Of a DNA stretch of 16,841 bases, positions 13,142 to 16,841 are shown one piece after another. The stretch is from Thiobacillus denitrificans (GTDB lineage Bacteria > Pseudomonadota > Gammaproteobacteria > Burkholderiales > Thiobacillaceae). Position numbers and translations under genes: made by a program. The notes under the pieces were generated by a model. The model saw only the letters and a list, made by a program, of their open reading frames with translations. It was not told where the DNA came from and made no database searches. The stretch is taken from the NCBI GenBank assembly GCA_002424845.1, contig DILD01000094.1:1-16841 (forward strand), read 5' to 3'. The first letter of the stretch is position 1, and the number at the start of each line of letters is the position of its first letter.

Positions 13142-14185
13142 ATGAAAAGAAAGAATCATAACAATCGTCAGGTTGAATTGCCGAACTTCTGTCATGCGGG
13201 CGTGAACCTGCGCATTGCGCTGACGGTGGAAGCCGCCCTGGTGGCGGGCGTGGTGGCGCGTGCATCGGATGTGCAGACATTCTGGGCGGACTTCATCGCC
13301 TTGTCGGCGCTGGCGCAACCGGCGTTATTGCTGACGCTGCTCACGCTTTGCGGGGCGGGACGCCGGTTGCGCAGCCTGTCTTATCCGGTCGGAGTGGGGT
13401 TCACGTTGTTGCTGGGTGTCGCGGCACCGCTGCTGGCAGCCCTGTGGATGGCGCCGTTGCTGGGGGGCGTGCAGCCATTCTCCCTGCCTGGCCTTGCGGT
13501 TTTTTCATTGTTGATCGGGGCCGGCCTGCTGGCCTATTTCAATCTGCGTGCCCGTGCGCTGTCGCCGGCCATCACCGAGGCGCGCCTGCAGGCCCTGCAG
13601 GCGCGAATTCGCCCGCATTTTCTGTTCAACAGCCTGAACGCCGTACTCTCGCTGGTGCGCAACGACCCGCGTCGCGCCGAGCATGCGCTGGAAAACATGG
13701 CTGATCTGTTCCGGGCCCTGATGAGCAATGCCAGCCAACTGGCGCCGCTGGAGGACGAAGTGGCGCTGACCCGTGCCTATCTGGAGCTGGAACAGCTCAG
13801 GCTGGGGGACCGCCTGCAGGTCGTCTGGCATATCGCCAATATGCCGGGCGATGCGCTGATTCCGCCGCTGCTGATCCAGCCGCTGGTTGAAAACGCGGTG
13901 TATTACGGCATCGAACCGCAACCCGATGGTGGGGAAATCAGCCTCAATATCTATCGCAGCGGCGACAAGGTTCATGTTGTGGTGCGCAATCCGGTCGCGT
14001 CTGGCGCAAGCCACCACAAAGGCAACCACATTGCGCTGGATAATATCCGGGAGCGCTTGCTGTTGCATTTTGATCTCGACGCCCAGCTCAAGTCGGAGCA
14101 GCTTGGCTCCGTTTATCAGGTCAATATCGTGATCCCATACACCCGTGAACGCGCCCACTCAACCGCTACGCATCCTCATCGTTGA
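13142..14185 (+). CDS. LytS/AlgZ-family membrane sensor histidine kinase
   Basis: This 347-aa protein starts at ATG 13142; a GTG at 13130 would add four residues, and neither has an ideal ribosome-binding site. There are four hydrophobic segments (about 24-40, 50-71, 83-105, 114-134) and no large periplasmic domain. The His-kinase box of this family is ARIRPHFLFNSLNAVLSLV with phospho-acceptor H159. The ATP-binding N-box is IQPLVENAVYYGIEP (E250, N251), and the late glycine-type box is GNHIALDNIRERL. This architecture is that of AlgZ/FimS. It overlaps the response regulator gene by 41 bases and diverges from argH, matching the argH-algZ-algR order in Pseudomonas. The signal it senses is unknown. 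Confidence 0.9.
   Translation: MKRKNHNNRQVELPNFCHAGVNLRIALTVEAALVAGVVARASDVQTFWADFIALSALAQPALLLTLLTLCGAGRRLRSLSYPVGVGFTLLLGVAAPLLAALWMAPLLGGVQPFSLPGLAVFSLLIGAGLLAYFNLRARALSPAITEARLQALQARIRPHFLFNSLNAVLSLVRNDPRRAEHALENMADLFRALMSNASQLAPLEDEVALTRAYLELEQLRLGDRLQVVWHIANMPGDALIPPLLIQPLVENAVYYGIEPQPDGGEISLNIYRSGDKVHVVVRNPVASGASHHKGNHIALDNIRERLLLHFDLDAQLKSEQLGSVYQVNIVIPYTRERAHSTATHPHR
13155..13160 (-). promoter_or_regulatory. argH: putative argH -10 element inside the kinase coding region
   Basis: TATGAT on the minus strand (five of six consensus) lies 29 bases before the argH ATG. The corresponding -35 position has no good match. If real, the argH promoter overlaps codons 5-7 of the divergent sensor kinase gene. 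Confidence 0.35.
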
Positions 14186-14906
14186 CGACGAGGCACCCGC
14201 GCGCCGCCGTTTGCGAGACGTGCTGACCGACTGTGCCGATCAGTTGCCGGTCGATATCGTCGGCGAGGCCGACAACGGGCTGGATGCACTGAACCTGGTC
14301 CAGCAGCAGCCGGTCGATGCGGTGCTGCTCGATATCCGCATGCCCGGCATGGATGGTCTCGAATGCGCTGCGCACATCAACCGGCTGGAAAACCCGCCCG
14401 CCATCATCTTCAGCACCGCCTACGACATCTACGCCTGTCAGGCATTCGATCTCAATGCCGTTGATTACCTGCTGAAACCGGTGCGAGCAGACCGATTGAT
14501 GCGAGCCTTGTCGCGAGCGCACCGGCTGAACGCGGCAACGCTCGAAAGCCTGCGCGATGTGCATCCCAAAGTGCGCACCCACCTGTCGGTCAATGAAAAA
14601 GGCCGCATCGTCCTGATTCCCGTGGCGGATATTCTCTATCTCAAGGCAGAACTCAAATACGTTACGGTGCGTACGGTTGCCCGTGAATTCCTGATCGAGG
14701 AGTCGCTCACCCGGCTCGAAAACGAGTTCGGCGATAGCTTTCTGCGCATCCACCGCAACTGCCTGGTGGCCAGCGCGCGTATCCGTGAAGTGGGCAAACT
14801 GCCCGGCGAGGACGAGGGGCATTTCCTGCGTCTGGACGGGCTGGATGAGCGTCTGCCGGTCAGCCGCCGCCAGTATTCAGCCTTCCGGGAAAAACTGAAA
14901 TCATGA
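14145..14906 (+). CDS. LytTR response regulator, AlgR-like
   Basis: This 253-aa protein has an N-terminal receiver domain (about 8-125) and a C-terminal LytTR DNA-binding domain (about 145-250). Receiver residues are intact: D14/D15, the phospho-acceptor D63 in LLDIRMPG, T91 and K111 in LLKPV. LytTR landmarks include ILYLKAELKYVTV and FLRIHRNCLV, then LPVSRRQ near the end. The start is GTG 14145, which lies inside the kinase gene; no other start fits before ILIVDDE. It is the evident partner of the kinase. LytTR sites are usually paired 9-base direct repeats near target promoters, but I could not pick one out here. Its TGA overlaps the Nudix ATG. Confidence 0.93.
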   Translation: MNAPTQPLRILIVDDEAPARRRLRDVLTDCADQLPVDIVGEADNGLDALNLVQQQPVDAVLLDIRMPGMDGLECAAHINRLENPPAIIFSTAYDIYACQAFDLNAVDYLLKPVRADRLMRALSRAHRLNAATLESLRDVHPKVRTHLSVNEKGRIVLIPVADILYLKAELKYVTVRTVAREFLIEESLTRLENEFGDSFLRIHRNCLVASARIREVGKLPGEDEGHFLRLDGLDERLPVSRRQYSAFREKLKS

Positions 14907-15460
14907 AAAACGAAACATTGAATCTCCTCGAAACCGAGCTGAGCAGCGAAACCGTCTTCAAGGGCCGGCTGATGCACGTCAAATGCGATCGCGTGCGCCT
15001 GCCCGACGGCCGCGAATCGACACGCGAATACATCGTCCACCCCGGCGCCGTCGTCGTCATCCCGGTGTTCGACAACGGTGATCTCTTGCTGGAACGTCAG
15101 CACCGTTATCCCTTGCATCGCGACTTCATCGAACTGCCGGCCGGCAAGATCGACCCCGGCGAGGACGACCTGACCTGCGCGAAGCGCGAGCTGGAAGAGG
15201 AAACCGGTTATACGGCGAGCGAATGGCGCGAAGTCACCACCATCTATCCCTGCATCGGTTATTCCGATGAGCGACTGGCGTTCTATCTGGCGCGTGGGCT
15301 CACGGAGGGCGAGCACGGCCGAGACCACGACGAATTCCTGGAAATCCTGCGGGTGCCGTTCGGCGAGGCGATGGACTGGCTGCGCAGCGGCAGGATCTGC
15401 GAAACCAAGACCGTGATCGGGCTGTTCTGGCTGGAGAAGATGCTCGACCGCGGCTGGTAA
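14903..15460 (+). CDS. nudF: Nudix hydrolase, ADP-ribose pyrophosphatase (NudF-like)
   Basis: This 185-aa protein contains a perfect Nudix box, GKIDPGEDDLTCAKRELEEE followed by TGY (G-x5-E-x7-RE-x2-EE-x-G), at about 80-102. The surrounding ELPAGKIDPGE and the YPCIGYSDER motif are those of the ADP-ribose pyrophosphatase group, which splits ADP-ribose to AMP and ribose 5-phosphate. The start ATG 14903 overlaps the response regulator stop as ATGA, so it is translated from the two-component transcript. Its stop is 8 bases from the convergent metH end. In Pseudomonas hemC follows algR at this place, so the linkage to a Nudix gene is lineage-specific. Exact substrate is uncertain within the subfamily. 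Confidence 0.9.
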   Translation: MKNETLNLLETELSSETVFKGRLMHVKCDRVRLPDGRESTREYIVHPGAVVVIPVFDNGDLLLERQHRYPLHRDFIELPAGKIDPGEDDLTCAKRELEEETGYTASEWREVTTIYPCIGYSDERLAFYLARGLTEGEHGRDHDEFLEILRVPFGEAMDWLRSGRICETKTVIGLFWLEKMLDRGW

Positions 15461-15468
15461 GGCCGGGT

Positions 15469-16841
15469 TTACGCGGGCGAGTAAGCCAGGTTAGGCGCCA
15501 GCCAGCGTTCGGCTTCCGCCAGCGTCCAGCCCTTACGGCGGGCGTAGTCCTCGACCTGGTCGCGCTCGATTTTCGCCACGGCGAAATACTGGCTGTCGGG
15601 ATGCGACAGGTAGAAGCCCGACACTGCGGCACCCGGCCACATGGCGAAATTCTCGGTCAGCATCACGCCGATTTGGGTCGTCGCGTCGAGCGCCTCGAAC
15701 AGCGGTGCTTTTTCGCTGTGCTCAGGGCAGGCCGGGTAGCCTGGTGCGGGGCGGATGCCCTGGTATTTTTCCGCGATCAGGTCGGCATTAGCGAGCGCTT
15801 CCTCACTGGCGTAACCCCAGAACTCGCGGCGCACGCGCAGATGCAGGTGTTCGGCGAAGGCTTCGGCGAGGCGGTCGCACAGCGACTTAAACAGGATAGC
15901 CGAGTAGTCGTCATGCGCGGCCTCGAACGCCTTGGCGCGCTCGTCCTCGCCGATGCCAGCGGTAACCACGAAGGCGCCGAGATAGTCCTTCAGTCCGCTG
16001 GCCTTGGGTGCGACGAAGTCGGCGATGCACAGGTTGGCGCGGCCTTCGGGCTTTTTCATTTGCTGGCGCAGGTTGTGCCAGGTCATCAGCACTTTCTCGC
16101 GGGATTCGTCGGCGTACACCTCGATGTCGTCGTCGTTCACCGTGTTGGCCGGGAACAGGCCGAACACCGCGCGCGCCTCCACCCAGTTTTCCGCGATCAT
16201 CATCTGCAGCATGGCCTGGGCATCGTTGTAGAGCTTGGTCGCTTCGGTACCGACCACTTCGTCGCTCAGAATCTTGGGATATTTGCCATGTAGTTCCCAC
16301 GAGGCGAAGAATGGCGTCCAGTCAATCACCTCGACCAGCTTGGCGAGATCGTAGGCTTTCAGGACATGGCCCCCGGGCTGCTTCGGCACCGGCGGCGTGT
16401 AGCTGGTCCAGTCGATTTTGAACTTGTTGGCGCGCGCCTCGGCGAGCTTCAGTCGAACGGTGTCGGACTTGTGTTTCAAGTGGCGCTCGCGCGTGACGGC
16501 GTAGTCCGCGCGGATTTCGGCGGCAAAGGCGTCACGCATGTCGTTCGACAGCAGCTGGGTGCAGACGCCGACCGCGCGCGAGGCGTCCTTCACGTACACC
16601 ACCGGGTGTTGGTAGTTCGGCTCGATCTTCACCGCGGTGTGCGCCATCGAAGTCGTGGCGCCGCCGATCAGCAGCGGAATGGTGAACCCCTGGCGCTGCA
16701 TTTCCTTCGCCACGTGCGCCATTTCCTCCAGCGAAGGGGTGATGAGGCCGGACAGGCCGATGATGTCGGCCTTGTGCTCGCGCGCGGCGTCGAGAATCTT
16801 CTGCGCCGGTACCATCACCCCCAGGTCGACGATGTCGTAGC
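15469..16841 (-). CDS. metH: cobalamin-dependent methionine synthase MetH, C-terminal part (5' end outside window)
   Basis: The minus-strand frame is open from the window edge (YDIVDLGVMVP...) to the stop at 15469, about 457 residues of a protein normally about 1,230 aa. The visible part begins inside the B12-binding domain: GLSGLITPSLEEM and LLIGGATTS are the loops that hold the cobalamin tail. The cobalt-ligand D-x-H-x2-G motif lies just outside the window. The AdoMet activation domain follows, with the RPAPGYPACPEH motif (R-x3-GYP) that binds AdoMet for reductive reactivation, and the C-terminal FYLSHPDSQYFAVAKIERDQ block. The enzyme transfers the methyl group of methyltetrahydrofolate to homocysteine. 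It converges on the Nudix gene with 8 bases between stops and no obvious terminator. Confidence 0.97.
   Translation of the reverse strand, partial: YDIVDLGVMVPAQKILDAAREHKADIIGLSGLITPSLEEMAHVAKEMQRQGFTIPLLIGGATTSMAHTAVKIEPNYQHPVVYVKDASRAVGVCTQLLSNDMRDAFAAEIRADYAVTRERHLKHKSDTVRLKLAEARANKFKIDWTSYTPPVPKQPGGHVLKAYDLAKLVEVIDWTPFFASWELHGKYPKILSDEVVGTEATKLYNDAQAMLQMMIAENWVEARAVFGLFPANTVNDDDIEVYADESREKVLMTWHNLRQQMKKPEGRANLCIADFVAPKASGLKDYLGAFVVTAGIGEDERAKAFEAAHDDYSAILFKSLCDRLAEAFAEHLHLRVRREFWGYASEEALANADLIAEKYQGIRPAPGYPACPEHSEKAPLFEALDATTQIGVMLTENFAMWPGAAVSGFYLSHPDSQYFAVAKIERDQVEDYARRKGWTLAEAERWLAPNLAYSPA

Noticed and set aside
11616..13280. 554-codon minus-strand frame parallel to argH
   Set aside because: Frame-shifted shadow of argH: Arg/Pro/His-rich and without motifs, whereas argH carries its full signature.
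13127..13318. 64-codon N-terminal extension of ArgH
   Set aside because: Not family-like, overlaps the divergent kinase start, and ATG 13126 gives the usual 466-residue length.

Overview
The window is 16.8 kb of GC-rich, tightly packed bacterial chromosome. Gene content and order point to a betaproteobacterium. Indicators are a DUF3683-type FAD oxidoreductase, a lysine/alanine/proline-rich histone H1-like protein, lptM-lysA diverging from cyaY, and argH diverging from an AlgZ/AlgR-type two-component pair (the argH-algZ-algR order is also known from Pseudomonas). A Thiobacillus-like or other Nitrosomonadales organism would fit, but that is inference. I see no phage, insertion sequence, CRISPR array, tRNA or rRNA. 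Almost every gene is housekeeping or conserved hypothetical, and genes are spaced by a few bases or overlap.

Layout. 1-490 (minus) is the N-terminal part of a DUF3683 protein that runs off the left edge. 630-3394 (plus) is a four-gene overlapping operon: a CDP-alcohol phosphatidyltransferase (YnbA-like), a phosphatidate cytidylyltransferase (YnbB-like), a PlsC-type acyltransferase and a DUF2238 membrane protein. Together they look like a self-contained accessory phospholipid pathway, and this is the most interesting unit in the window. 3387-5367 (minus) holds nadA followed one base later by a DUF808/YedI membrane protein. 5517-6167 (plus) is hda, and its stop codon abuts that of a convergent thioredoxin (6168-6545, minus). 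6843-8401 (plus) is msrPQ, the periplasmic methionine sulfoxide repair system.

8421-9072 (minus) is the histone H1-like gene, with two tandem terminators after it and a structured leader of about 150 nt with a recognisable promoter before it. 9373-10739 (minus) is the short lipoprotein gene lptM (41 aa) translationally coupled to lysA. 10765-11713 (plus) is cyaY (frataxin) plus a MarR-type regulator carrying a four-cysteine tail. 11726-13126 (minus) is argH. 13142-15460 (plus) is a sensor kinase / LytTR response regulator / Nudix hydrolase operon with overlapping junctions. 15469-16841 (minus) is the C-terminal part of cobalamin-dependent methionine synthase MetH, cut by the right edge.

Themes: membrane lipid synthesis, redox repair (MsrPQ, thioredoxin), Fe-S-linked metabolism (NadA is a 4Fe-4S enzyme; CyaY modulates cluster assembly) and amino-acid synthesis (LysA, ArgH, MetH). 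No wholly new system is proven here. The best candidates for something undescribed are the lipid operon with its altered catalytic motif, the Cys-cluster MarR protein next to frataxin, and the structured leader of the histone-like gene.
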